Below, piece after piece: positions 40,671 through 49,304 of a stretch of DNA of 64,000 bases. The position numbers were made by a program, and so were the translations under genes. Within the stretch, counting starts at the first letter, position 1, and the number at the start of each line of letters is the position of its first letter. The stretch comes from Falsiroseomonas sp051433195 (lineage in GTDB: Bacteria; Pseudomonadota; Alphaproteobacteria; Acetobacterales; Acetobacteraceae), in the NCBI RefSeq assembly GCF_051433195.1, contig NZ_JBHMFT010000003.1, positions 124,001 through 188,000 on the forward strand, read 5' to 3'. Under the pieces are notes generated by a model. It did no database searches. It saw only the letters and a program-made list of their open reading frames with translations, and had not been told where the DNA came from.

Positions 40671-42506
40671 TCAGCGGTAGCCGGCGGCCTGCAACTCGAA
40701 CAGCTCGGCATAGCGCCCACCCGCGGCCAGCAGCGCCTCGTGCGTGCCCTGCGCCTCCACCTTGCCGTCCGCGAGGACCAGGATGCGGTCGGCCATGCGG
40801 ACGCTTGAAAACCGGTGCGAGATCAGCACCGCCGTCCGGCCCTGGCTGAGTTCCTTGAAGCGCGCGAACACCTCGTATTCCGCGCGGGCGTCGAGTGCCG
40901 CGGTGGGCTCGTCCAGGATCAGCACCTCGGCCTCCCGCATGTAGGCGCGGGCGATGGCGATCTTCTGCCATTCGCCGCCGGACAGCTCGACGCCGTTCTT
41001 GAAGCGCTTGCCGATCATCTGCTCCAGGCCCGCGGGCAGCCGGGCGATGACGGCATCCGCCTGGCTGCGCTGCGCGGCGCGGGTGATGCGGGCCGCGTCC
41101 TCGCGCGCCGAGATGCGCCCGACGGCGATGTTGTCGCCGGCGGTCAGGTTGTAGCGCACGAAATCCTGGAAGATGACGCCCATGCTCGCGCGCAGCGCAT
41201 CGACGTCGTAGGCGCGCAGATCCTGGTCATCGAGCAGGATGCGGCCCTCATCCGGGTCGTAGAGGCGGGTCAGCAGCTTCACCAGCGTCGTCTTGCCGGC
41301 GCCGTTCTCACCGACCAGGGCGACCACTTCGCCGGCGTTCAGGGTGAAGGACAGGTGGCGGACGGCCCAGCGCTCCGCACCGGGGTAGCGGAAGCCCACA
41401 TCCTCGAAGACGAAGCCCTGGCGGATCGGCGATGGGATGGGCAGCGGGTTGGCCGGCGAGAGGATCTCCGGCTTCACCTCGAAGAAGCTGAACAGGTCGT
41501 CGAGGTACAGCGCCTGGCTTGCGGTTGTGGAGAAGCCGGAGAGCAGGCCCTCCAGCAGGCTGCGCAGGCGGCGGAAGGAGCCTGCGAGGAACGTCAGGTC
41601 GCCGACGCTGAAGGCGCCTTCCAGCGTGCGCCAGACGATGAAGGCGAAGGCGGCGTAGTAGCCCACGGTTCCGATCGCGGTGAAGGCGCCGCCCCAGCCG
41701 GCGCGCCGCAACGCCAGGCGCCGGTTGCCGGCGTAGAAGGCGGCGGAAAGCTGGGCGAAGCGGTCGATCAGGAAGCCGTTCAGGCCGAAGACCTTCACCT
41801 CCTTCGCCGTCTCCGCGCTCGCGGCGGTGGCGCGGACGTAGTCGAGTTCGCGGCGTTCCGGCGTGCGGCCGTAGTCCAGCGCGTAGCCCTGGGCGTTGAA
41901 GTGCGATTCGCCGAGGAAGGCCGGGACCAGCGCCACCAGCAGCAGCACGATCAGCCAGGGCGCGTAGAACAGCAGGCCGGCGGCGAAGCTGGCCACCGTC
42001 ACCATGTCCTGCACCTGGTTGAACAGCAGGCCCATCAGGCTCATCCGCCCGCTGGTCTGGCGGCGGGCGCGGTCCAGCCGGTCCTGGAAGGCGGCATCCT
42101 CGAAATCCTCGAGGTCCAGCGTGGCGGCGTGGCGCATCAGGCGGATGGAGGCGGCGTTGGCGACACGCTCCCCCAGCAGCGTGTCGACCAGGGAGACGAC
42201 GCGGCCGAGCACGTCGCCGAGGATGGCGAGCGCGAATTCGGCGGCGATCAGCCAGGCGAGCCAGTCCAGCCGGCCGGATTCCAGCCATTCGGCCGGGGTG
42301 GGGCGCGGCTGCTCGCCCAGCAGCAGCACAACGTCGTCGATGATCAGCTTGCCGACGAACAACGCTGCCACCGGCAGCAGAGCGCGTCCCAGGCGCAGCA
42401 GCAGCGCACAGGCGGTGAGCCACGGGCTGGTGCGCCAGACCATGGCGAGGAACGGGGCGAGATTGCGCAGCGCGCCGAGGCGTTCGCGGAAGGACTTGCC
42501 GCTCAT
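40671..42506 (-). CDS. ABC exporter with fused transmembrane and ATPase domains
   Basis: A 611-residue half-transporter of the exporter type: about six transmembrane helices in the first 340 residues, then a nucleotide-binding domain with Walker A Gly-Glu-Asn-Gly-Ala-Gly-Lys-Thr-Thr, Q-loop in Val-Ile-Phe-Gln-Asp-Phe, signature Leu-Ser-Gly-Gly-Glu-Trp-Gln-Lys and Walker B Leu-Ile-Leu-Asp-Glu-Pro. It would work as a homodimer. Cargo may be a lipid, drug or peptide. The ATG overlaps the stop of the EamA transporter gene (ATGA), so both membrane proteins are made together. Confidence 0.94.
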   Translation of the reverse strand: MSGKSFRERLGALRNLAPFLAMVWRTSPWLTACALLLRLGRALLPVAALFVGKLIIDDVVLLLGEQPRPTPAEWLESGRLDWLAWLIAAEFALAILGDVLGRVVSLVDTLLGERVANAASIRLMRHAATLDLEDFEDAAFQDRLDRARRQTSGRMSLMGLLFNQVQDMVTVASFAAGLLFYAPWLIVLLLVALVPAFLGESHFNAQGYALDYGRTPERRELDYVRATAASAETAKEVKVFGLNGFLIDRFAQLSAAFYAGNRRLALRRAGWGGAFTAIGTVGYYAAFAFIVWRTLEGAFSVGDLTFLAGSFRRLRSLLEGLLSGFSTTASQALYLDDLFSFFEVKPEILSPANPLPIPSPIRQGFVFEDVGFRYPGAERWAVRHLSFTLNAGEVVALVGENGAGKTTLVKLLTRLYDPDEGRILLDDQDLRAYDVDALRASMGVIFQDFVRYNLTAGDNIAVGRISAREDAARITRAAQRSQADAVIARLPAGLEQMIGKRFKNGVELSGGEWQKIAIARAYMREAEVLILDEPTAALDARAEYEVFARFKELSQGRTAVLISHRFSSVRMADRILVLADGKVEAQGTHEALLAAGGRYAELFELQAAGYR

Positions 42507-43378
42507 CCCCGGTTCACCACGAAGATGCCGGCGCCGACCAGGGCGAGGGCGAGCAGCAGGCCAGCCGTGATCGGCTCGCCCAGGATCGCTGCCGCGAAGA
42601 CCACGCCGAAGGCCGGCGTCAGGAACAGGAAGGGCGCGAGGCGGGAGGCCGGGTGGCGGGAGACCATCCAGAACCATGCCACATAGCTGACCACCGCGAC
42701 GCCCAGCACCTGGTAGGCCAGCGCCAGCCAGACGACGGGGGTGGGCGCGAAGATGCCGGGCTCGCCCAGGGCGTAGCCGAGCGGCACCAGGAAGGCCGAG
42801 ACGGCAGGCTGGTACAGCAGGGTGCGCTCCGGCGCGATGCGGGTCAGGCGGCTGGCCTTGATGGTGGCGATGGTGCCGCCCCAGGCGCAGCCGGCGAGCA
42901 GGGCGAGGGCATCGCCGTACAACTGCGCCTCGCCGAGGCGGTCGGCGAACAGGATTGGCGGCCCGGCGAGGGCCAGCAGCAGCCCGGTGAGCTTGCGCGG
43001 GGTAAGGCGGTCGTCGGGCAGCAGGAAATGGGTGGCGATGGTGGCGAAGAAGGGCGCTGTGTAGACCAGCACGGCGACGCGGGCGGCGGTGGTGTGTTGC
43101 AGCGCGGCGAAGATCGCCCAGAACTCCAGCGCGAACAGCGCGCCGCAGAGCAGGCCGGGCGGCAGCGAGCCATCGCGGCGGAAGATTTGGACCTTCCGAA
43201 GCCAGCACCAGGCCAACAGGGGTGGGATGGCAAGGGCGGATCGCAGGCCCGCCTGGACGAGGGGGGATATTCCCTCTCCACCCAGCTTCATTGCCACCTG
43301 GGCGAAGCCCCAGGCGGCGCAGAGGACCAGCAGAAGGATGGTGTCGGCGGGGGTGAGTCGGGTGGGTGCGGCCCTCAC
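42503..43378 (-). CDS. EamA-family (DMT) transporter
   Basis: A 291-residue membrane protein with ten predicted helices in two EamA halves (about 13-140 and 155-290), each closing near a Gly-Glu-Pro or similar turn (Leu-Gly-Glu-Pro-Ile-Thr-Ala-Gly). The superfamily exports metabolites such as amino acids or imports small solutes. The start is unsure: GTG 43378 gives the full first helix but sits directly against a GGGAGG with no spacing and beside a double-hairpin element. It is coupled to the ABC exporter by ATGA. Substrate unknown. Confidence 0.88.
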   Translation of the reverse strand: MRAAPTRLTPADTILLLVLCAAWGFAQVAMKLGGEGISPLVQAGLRSALAIPPLLAWCWLRKVQIFRRDGSLPPGLLCGALFALEFWAIFAALQHTTAARVAVLVYTAPFFATIATHFLLPDDRLTPRKLTGLLLALAGPPILFADRLGEAQLYGDALALLAGCAWGGTIATIKASRLTRIAPERTLLYQPAVSAFLVPLGYALGEPGIFAPTPVVWLALAYQVLGVAVVSYVAWFWMVSRHPASRLAPFLFLTPAFGVVFAAAILGEPITAGLLLALALVGAGIFVVNRG

Positions 43379-43381
43379 CCT

Positions 43382-43427
43382 CCCACCCTGCGGGTGGGCC
43401 CCTTCCTCTCCCGCACTACGGGAGAGG
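43382..43427. repeat. Double-hairpin intergenic element
   Basis: Two perfect inverted repeats lie side by side: CCCACCC/GGGTGGG with a 3-base loop (43382-43398), and CCTCTCCCG/CGGGAGAGG with a 5-base loop (43405-43427). They fill the gap between the amidohydrolase stop and the EamA start. The pattern resembles dispersed REP-like intergenic repeats of GC-rich proteobacteria. It could act as a terminator or mRNA stabiliser, and the first arm contains the GGGTGGGAGG that would be the EamA ribosome site. Confidence 0.8.
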
Positions 43428-43439
43428 GGATTGGGGTGA

Positions 43440-45047
43440 TCAAGCCTGATGGCGGAGTTCGCCGCCGACGATGGTGGCCAGGACGCAGGTGTTGGCGATG
43501 TCCTCGCCGTTCAGCACGTCCCGGTCCAGCACGATGAGGTCGGCGAGCTTGCCGATCTCCAGGCTGCCCTTGTCCGCTTCCTCCCGCTGCGCCCAGGCGC
43601 CGAGGGTGGTGTAGGCGTGCAGTGCCTCCAGCGGCGTGATCGCCTCCCGCATGTCGAGGTCGGCGCCGGTGGTGGTGCGGCGGGTGACCATGGCGGCGAG
43701 GGCGGTCCAGGGCGAGACCCGGCAAACGGCGAAATCGGAATGGCCAGGGGCGGGGATGCCGGCATCGATCAGGCTGCGATGCGGCCACATGTGGCGCATC
43801 GCGTCCTGGCCACGGTTGGCGACGTAGGCTTCGCCGAGTTCGTCCATGAAGCCGGTCGCGGAACTGTCCACGAAGCCGCCCCGCTTGAGCCGCGCCAGGA
43901 TGGGCGGCGTGACGTAGCAGCAATGCTCGACCCGCATGCGGTGGTCGGCCACGGGATGCGCGGCCAGCGCGGCTTCCATGACATCCAGCGCGAAGTCGAT
44001 GCCGCGGTCGCCGACGCCCTCGATCATCACCTGCAGCCCGGCGGCATGGGCGGCGGTGGCGCGGGCGGTAAGGTCCTCCCGCTCGTACAGCAGCATGCCG
44101 GTGTTGGGCACCGGCTCGCCCGGGATCGGAGCGCCCTGGTAGGGGTCCCAGTAGGCGGCGGTGCGGCCGGAGGTGGAGCAATCCGGGCACCATTCGACGC
44201 CGATCAGCCGCAGCGTGTCGTTGCCGAATCCGGATTGGAGGCCGGCGGCGATCAGGGCTGGGATCAGCGGTTCGTCGCGGCCGGAGGCGATGATGCCCAT
44301 GCGCATCCGCCAGCGCCCCTCCCGCTGCATCTTCTGGTAGGCACGGATCGCTTTGCTCGGGGTGAGCGAGTTGGCAACGGAGGTGATGCCGGCGGCGAGG
44401 CACTGGTCCTGCACCTGTTCCATGCCCTCCGCGATGTCGGCCTCGGAATCCTGGCCGTGCACGGCGTTGAGGAAGACATGCGCCGCGGTCTCCCTTACCA
44501 GGCCGGTGAAGGCGCCGCCCGGCAGGCGGTCGAAGCGGCCGAAGGGCGGGTCGGGCGTGTCCGCGGTGACGCCGCAGGCGGCGAAGGCGGCGGCGTTGGC
44601 GAGGCCGAGATGGCCATCGGTGCGCAGGATGAAGATCGGCCGGCCGAGGCTGGCGGCGTCCAGTTCCGCCAGCGTCGGATAGCCGCCGGAAGCGCGTTCG
44701 TTCAGCCGGTAGAAGGCGCACCACTGGCCTGGCGCGGCGGCGGCGCAGCGGGCGCGGATGCGCGACAGCAGCGCGTCGCGGGTCTGCACGAGGTCCGGCG
44801 AGACCAGCGTCCAGCCGCGCAGGCGGAGCGCGTAGGCATCCGGATGGGCATGGCTGTCGACGATGCCGGGCAGCACGCGGCGACCCTCGGCGTTGAGGAT
44901 TTTTGTCCGTGGGCCGGCGAGGCTGCGCAGGTCGTCGGTGCCGAGGGCGACGATGCGGCCGTCATGGGCTGCGAGGGCGGTGTGCTGGCTGCCGGCCGCG
45001 TCCATGGTCGCGATGCGGCCGTTGAGCAGGAGAAAATCGGGGCTCAT
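43440..45047 (-). CDS. YtcJ-type metal-dependent amidohydrolase
   Basis: A 535-residue amidohydrolase-superfamily enzyme (Amidohydro_3, YtcJ-like). The metal-binding pair is His66-Ala-His68 in Gly-Ile-Val-Asp-Ser-His-Ala-His-Pro-Asp, with later Arg-Val-Glu-His-Cys and Pro-Gly-His-Ser-Asp-Phe blocks carrying further ligands. N- and C-terminal beta segments form the small sandwich domain of the fold. Such enzymes hydrolyse cyclic or linear amides and carbamates. The ATG overlaps the stop of an FAD oxidase gene (ATGA), suggesting consecutive steps on the same nitrogen compound. The exact substrate is unknown. Confidence 0.92.
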   Translation of the reverse strand: MSPDFLLLNGRIATMDAAGSQHTALAAHDGRIVALGTDDLRSLAGPRTKILNAEGRRVLPGIVDSHAHPDAYALRLRGWTLVSPDLVQTRDALLSRIRARCAAAAPGQWCAFYRLNERASGGYPTLAELDAASLGRPIFILRTDGHLGLANAAAFAACGVTADTPDPPFGRFDRLPGGAFTGLVRETAAHVFLNAVHGQDSEADIAEGMEQVQDQCLAAGITSVANSLTPSKAIRAYQKMQREGRWRMRMGIIASGRDEPLIPALIAAGLQSGFGNDTLRLIGVEWCPDCSTSGRTAAYWDPYQGAPIPGEPVPNTGMLLYEREDLTARATAAHAAGLQVMIEGVGDRGIDFALDVMEAALAAHPVADHRMRVEHCCYVTPPILARLKRGGFVDSSATGFMDELGEAYVANRGQDAMRHMWPHRSLIDAGIPAPGHSDFAVCRVSPWTALAAMVTRRTTTGADLDMREAITPLEALHAYTTLGAWAQREEADKGSLEIGKLADLIVLDRDVLNGEDIANTCVLATIVGGELRHQA

Positions 45048-46366
45048 GCGGCGATCCGGTCGATGTGGTCGCGCAGCCGGTACCAGCCGCCGACGAAGGG
45101 CAGGAACCAGGGCGTGCCGGTGTAGGTGGGGCGGGTCGGGAAGTTCAGGCCGTCCAGCGCGAAACGCTCATTGGCGGCGCCGGCCAGCTTGAGCGCGACG
45201 TTGTGGCCGAGCCAGGTTGCCATGGCGACACCGCTGCCCTGGCAGCCGGCGGCGAAATGCACGCCGTCCTGCACGCCGATATGCGGCAGGTAGTCGAAGG
45301 TGAAGGCGACATAACCGGTCCAGGCATGCGTGATGCGCGTCTTCGCCAGTTCCGGAAACGTGGCCGTCATGTAGCCATGCAGCGTCGGCGCGGATTGTTC
45401 GGCCGTCGCGGCCCGGAAACTGGCGCGGCCGCCCCACAGGACGCGCTTGCCGTCCGGCGAGGGCCGGAAGTAGTTCAGCACGCGCTTGCTGTCGCTGATC
45501 ATGCGGCGGCCCGGGAACAGGCGGTCCATCGTCTCCTGCGGCAGTTCCTCCGTCGCGATGATGTAGGAGTTCAGGGGGATCAGGCGCTTCGCCAGCCAGG
45601 GCAGGGCGGTGCCGCGCGCATCCTTGGAATAGCCGTTGGTGGCGACGAGCACGGCATCGGCGCGCAACTCGCCCTTGTCGGTGGCCAGCCGGAAGCTGGA
45701 GCCTTCCTGCTTCACGCCGGCGACTCGCACGCCGTCGACCAGGCGTGCACCGGCCTTCTCGGCGGCGGCGGACAGGCCGCGGGCGTATTTGCCGGGGTGC
45801 AGGCTGCCGGTCGCGGCGGCGGCCATGCCACCATGGTAGTGGTCGCTGCCGAGGAATTCCCGCTGGCGGGATTTCGGGATCATTTCGGTCGGCAGGCCGG
45901 TGACGTTGGCGATCCACTCCGCCCGGGCCGCGATCGCCTTGTAGTGACCGGGCGACCAGGCGCCGAGGTAGCGGCCGCAGCGGACGTAGTCGCAGTCGAT
46001 ACCCTCCCGCGCGATGGTGTCCTCGATGAAGGGGAAGGAGGCGGCGGCGGCTTCGGTGATGCGGCGCGCGCCGTCCTCGCCATAGGTCTCGGCGAGACCG
46101 GTGGAGGCGACCTTGAGGCCGCCCGAGACCATGCCGCCGTTGCGAGAGGAGGCGCCCCAGCCGATGCGCTCGGCATCCAGCACCGTCACCTCATGGCCCA
46201 GGCGGCGCAGCGTCAGCGCGGCCGAAAGGCCGGCATAGCCGCCGCCGACGATGGCGACCGCGGTGTGGTCCGGCAGGGTGTTGTCGCGCGCCGCCGGCTC
46301 GGCGGCTTCCCACCACCAGGGACGGGCCTTGAAGCCGGGCGCGAAAAGCGGATGAAGATCAGACAT
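45044..46366 (-). CDS. FAD-dependent amine oxidoreductase (DAO / gamma-glutamylputrescine oxidase-like)
   Basis: A 440-residue flavoprotein of the D-amino-acid oxidase (DAO) family, similar in layout to PuuB. The dinucleotide motif is at 41-49 (Gly-Gly-Gly-Tyr-Ala-Gly-Leu-Ser-Ala), the acidic strand end is Asp64, and Gly-Ala-Ser-Ser-Arg-Asn-Gly-Gly, typical of PuuB-like oxidases, follows at 71-78. It would oxidise an amine or amino acid to an imine or aldehyde. I chose ATG 46366. It is divergent from a polyamine-type importer and coupled to a YtcJ-type amidohydrolase, consistent with catabolism of an imported amine. Confidence 0.9.
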   Translation of the reverse strand: MSDLHPLFAPGFKARPWWWEAAEPAARDNTLPDHTAVAIVGGGYAGLSAALTLRRLGHEVTVLDAERIGWGASSRNGGMVSGGLKVASTGLAETYGEDGARRITEAAAASFPFIEDTIAREGIDCDYVRCGRYLGAWSPGHYKAIAARAEWIANVTGLPTEMIPKSRQREFLGSDHYHGGMAAAATGSLHPGKYARGLSAAAEKAGARLVDGVRVAGVKQEGSSFRLATDKGELRADAVLVATNGYSKDARGTALPWLAKRLIPLNSYIIATEELPQETMDRLFPGRRMISDSKRVLNYFRPSPDGKRVLWGGRASFRAATAEQSAPTLHGYMTATFPELAKTRITHAWTGYVAFTFDYLPHIGVQDGVHFAAGCQGSGVAMATWLGHNVALKLAGAANERFALDGLNFPTRPTYTGTPWFLPFVGGWYRLRDHIDRIAA

Positions 46367-46472
46367 TGCCGTGGCGCGCGTCCCGCTGTTCACTCGTACG
46401 GGCAAGGTTCCTGCCGGACGGGCTCCGGATCAAGGGCACCACCGGGAGCTTCACAGAAAAAGGGGATTTCGT

Positions 46473-47576
46473 ATGCAAAGCTTCCAGCAGGATTGCGTCG
46501 AGCTGGCTTTTCGGAAGTTCCAGCGCGGCGAGATCAGCCGGCGCGGGCTGATGGCCGGTCTGGCGGCGCTCGGCGTCGCGGTGGGCGAGGGGGCGCAGGC
46601 GCAAGCGGCGCGGCAACTCGTCATGGTGAACTGGGGCGGCGTGGCGAACCAGGGATTTGGCAATTTCTACGGCGCGCCGTTCAGCGCGGCGAATCCGGGT
46701 GTCACCGTGGTGCAGGACAGCACCGGGCCGTCCGCCGGGCGCATCCGGTCCATGGTCGAGAGCGGGCGGGTGACGTGGGATTTGTGCGACAGCTCGGCGA
46801 CCTCGTCCTATCTGCTCGGCGGGATGAACCTGCTGAACAAGGTCGACTATTCGGTGGTCGATCGCAGCAACGTCATTGGCCCGACCTTCGCGCTGGAACA
46901 CGGCGCGGCCCCGTATTCCTTCAGCAACGTGCTGGTCTATGACAGCACCAAGTTCCCGAATGGTGCGCCGACCGGCTGGGCGGATTTCTGGGACCTGCAG
47001 AAATTCCCCGGCACGCGGCTGCTGCGGCGCGACGCCGCCGGCGCGCTGGATGGCGCGCAGATGGCGCTCGGGAAGGACATCGCGAACCTCTACCCGCTGG
47101 ATATCCGCGCCTGCCTGGCGAAGGTGCGGGAGATCCGCCGCAGCCTGGTTTTCTGGACCAGCGGGTCCGAGTCGGAGCAGTTCATCCGCACCGGCGAGGC
47201 GGTGATGGGCATGATCTGGCACACCCGCGCCAAGGTGCTGGAGCAGGAGAGCAACGGAAGGTTCAAGTTCATCTGGAACCAGGGCATCCTGCAGCCAGGC
47301 ATCTTCGTCAGCCCGCGTGGCAATCCGGGCGGCGACCTGGTGCAGAAGCTGCTGGCTTCCATGCTGGCGAATGCGGAACCGCAGGTGGAACTGCTGAAGT
47401 TCCTCGGCAACGGTCCGACCAACCCACGCGCGGCAGCGCTGGTGCCGGCAGAGTTCAAGCGCTTCAACCCGACCGACCCGGCGAATGCGCGGGTGCAGGT
47501 GGCGCAGGATGGCCGCTGGTGGGGGCAGAACTACGCGCAGGCGAATGCGGACTACATCGACATGGTCACGGGCTGA
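46473..47576 (+). CDS. Polyamine-type ABC transporter substrate-binding protein
   Basis: A 367-residue periplasmic binding protein of the PotD/PotF-like group. It has a Tat-like signal (Ser-Arg-Arg-Gly-Leu-Met-Ala-Gly-Leu-Ala-Ala-Leu at about 22-33), so it may be exported folded. The mature start Val-Asn-Trp-Gly-Gly and Trp-Asp-Leu-Cys-Asp-Ser fit the family. AAGGGG precedes ATG 46473. It opens a six-gene operon (binding protein, 2-hydroxyacid dehydrogenase, class II aldolase, ATPase, two permeases). The ligand is likely cationic or small and polar, by family, but is not read directly. Confidence 0.88.
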   Translation: MQSFQQDCVELAFRKFQRGEISRRGLMAGLAALGVAVGEGAQAQAARQLVMVNWGGVANQGFGNFYGAPFSAANPGVTVVQDSTGPSAGRIRSMVESGRVTWDLCDSSATSSYLLGGMNLLNKVDYSVVDRSNVIGPTFALEHGAAPYSFSNVLVYDSTKFPNGAPTGWADFWDLQKFPGTRLLRRDAAGALDGAQMALGKDIANLYPLDIRACLAKVREIRRSLVFWTSGSESEQFIRTGEAVMGMIWHTRAKVLEQESNGRFKFIWNQGILQPGIFVSPRGNPGGDLVQKLLASMLANAEPQVELLKFLGNGPTNPRAAALVPAEFKRFNPTDPANARVQVAQDGRWWGQNYAQANADYIDMVTG

Positions 47577-47591
47577 GGATTCTGGCTGCGC

Positions 47592-48533
47592 ATGGCTATC
47601 CTGTTGGTGAAGTCCGGTGGCGAGGATGCCATGCCGGAGTGGCGGGCGCATTTTTCCGAGTTTGCGCCCGGGCTCGACGTGCGGTGGTGGGACGATGCGA
47701 GCGTCCCGCCGGCCGCGGTCGACTACGTGCTGGTGTGGGACCCGGAGGCCGGCAGGCTGGGCACGATGCCCAACCTGCGGGTGATCTTTGGCAGCGGGGC
47801 GGGGGTGGATTTCATCGCCGGCGATCCTGCGTTGCCGCGGCACGTGCCGTTGATGCGCATGGCGCCGGCCGGGGCCACGCAGCGGATGGGGGAATTCGTC
47901 TGCTGGGCGGCGCTGTCGCTGCTGAAGGGCGCGCGACGGATCGCGCTGAACCAGGCGGCGGCGAAGTGGGACTATTTCGAGCCGGAATACACTGCCACCG
48001 AGACCACCGTGGGCATCATGGGCCTCGGCAACATGGGCGGCCGCGCGGCGGAGATGCTTTCCGGAATCGGCTTTCCGGTGGTCGGTTGGTCACGGACGCG
48101 CAAGTCGCTACCCGGCGTGACCTGCTTCGCCGGCGATGCGGAGCGGGATGCGTTCCTGGAACGGACGAAGATCCTGGTGTGCCTGCTGCCGGCGACGGCG
48201 GAGACTCGCGGCATCATCAGCGCGCCGCTGCTGCGGAAACTGCCGAAGGGGGCGGGGCTGGTGAATGTCGGGCGCGGCAGCCACCAGAAGATCGAGGACA
48301 TATTGGCGGCGCTGAATGACGGGCATCTGGGCGGCGCGGTGATCGACGTGTTCGAGACGGAGCCGCTGCCGGCGGACCATCCGGCCTGGGCGCATCCGAA
48401 GGTGATCGTGACACCGCATCTGGCCAGCCTGCCGAGCCGGCGCGAGCGCGCGCAGTATGTCGCGAAGGCGATCGCGGCGCATGAGCGGGGCGAGGCGCTG
48501 GCGAATCTCTATGACCATGCACGGGGCTACTGA
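47592..48533 (+). CDS. ghrA: Glyoxylate/hydroxypyruvate reductase-type 2-hydroxyacid dehydrogenase
   Basis: A 313-residue D-isomer-specific 2-hydroxyacid dehydrogenase of the GhrA type. The early Phe67-Gly-Ser-Gly-Ala-Gly-Val-Asp is the substrate loop. NAD(P) site: Gly144-Leu-Gly-Asn-Met-Gly149. Catalytic residues: Arg228 (Gly-Arg-Gly-Ser), Glu257 (Phe-Glu-Thr-Glu-Pro) and His276 (Thr-Pro-His-Leu). It reduces glyoxylate, hydroxypyruvate or a similar 2-oxoacid. It lies inside an importer operon, 15 bases after the binding-protein gene and abutting the class II aldolase gene (TGA then ATG), so it probably acts on a breakdown product of the imported compound. Confidence 0.9.
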   Translation: MAILLVKSGGEDAMPEWRAHFSEFAPGLDVRWWDDASVPPAAVDYVLVWDPEAGRLGTMPNLRVIFGSGAGVDFIAGDPALPRHVPLMRMAPAGATQRMGEFVCWAALSLLKGARRIALNQAAAKWDYFEPEYTATETTVGIMGLGNMGGRAAEMLSGIGFPVVGWSRTRKSLPGVTCFAGDAERDAFLERTKILVCLLPATAETRGIISAPLLRKLPKGAGLVNVGRGSHQKIEDILAALNDGHLGGAVIDVFETEPLPADHPAWAHPKVIVTPHLASLPSRRERAQYVAKAIAAHERGEALANLYDHARGY

Positions 48534-49304
48534 ATGACGCTTCCTCCGCCGCCGGTGCGGCCCGACCCGGACCATGTGCCGACCGAGCAGGAACTGCGGG
48601 AGGACCTCGCGGCGGCCTACCGCCTGATCGCGCATTTCGGCATGACTGACCTGGTGTTCACGCATCTGTCGGTGCGGGTGCCGGGCGAAGGTCACAGGTT
48701 CCTGGTCAATCCCTACGGACTGCTGTTCGAGGAGATCACGGCCTCCTCGCTCGTGCTGGTGGATGCGGAGGGGGAGCCGCGGCAGCCGACGTCGTGGCCG
48801 GTGAACCCGGCAGGATTCGTCATCCATTCTGCGGTGCATCGTGGGCGGGACAACGCGAATTGCGTCATGCACACGCACACGCTGGCGGGGATGGCGGTGG
48901 CGGCGCAGCAAGGGGGGTTGTTGCCGCTGAACCAGATGATGATGGAGTTCATCGGCCAGGTGGCACTGCACGACTACGAGGGCGTCGCGGCGGATGACAA
49001 CCTGTCGGAGCGCGAGCGGCTGGTGCAGGACCTCGGCGACAAGCCGGCGATGATCCTGCGCAACCACGGGCTGCTGACGGTGGGGCACACGGTGGCGGAG
49101 GCGTTCTACTGGATGTGGTACCTGGAGCAGTCCTGCCGCATCCAGCTTGCCGCGCAATCCTCCGGCGCGCCGCTGGCGGTGGCCTCGGCGGAAACCGTCG
49201 AGCGGACGCGCGCCCAGTTCAGCACCGGCCCGACCAAGGGCTGGCTGCCGTGGCAGGCGCTGCGGCGCAAGCTGGACCGCGAGCAGCCGGACTACCGGGC
49301 ATGA
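48534..49304 (+). CDS. Class II aldolase/adducin-family protein
   Basis: A 256-residue protein of the zinc-dependent class II aldolase/adducin family. The metal ligands are His113 and His115 (Val-Met-His-Thr-His-Thr) and His185 (Thr-Val-Gly-His-Thr-Val). The phosphate-loop part Leu-Val-Asn-Pro-Tyr-Gly is in the N-terminal half. Members cleave or epimerise phosphorylated sugars, or act as decarboxylases. Its ATG follows the ghrA stop with no gap, and its stop overlaps the ATPase start (ATGA). The combination with a 2-hydroxyacid dehydrogenase suggests handling of a hydroxy or keto acid. Confidence 0.9.
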   Translation: MTLPPPPVRPDPDHVPTEQELREDLAAAYRLIAHFGMTDLVFTHLSVRVPGEGHRFLVNPYGLLFEEITASSLVLVDAEGEPRQPTSWPVNPAGFVIHSAVHRGRDNANCVMHTHTLAGMAVAAQQGGLLPLNQMMMEFIGQVALHDYEGVAADDNLSERERLVQDLGDKPAMILRNHGLLTVGHTVAEAFYWMWYLEQSCRIQLAAQSSGAPLAVASAETVERTRAQFSTGPTKGWLPWQALRRKLDREQPDYRA

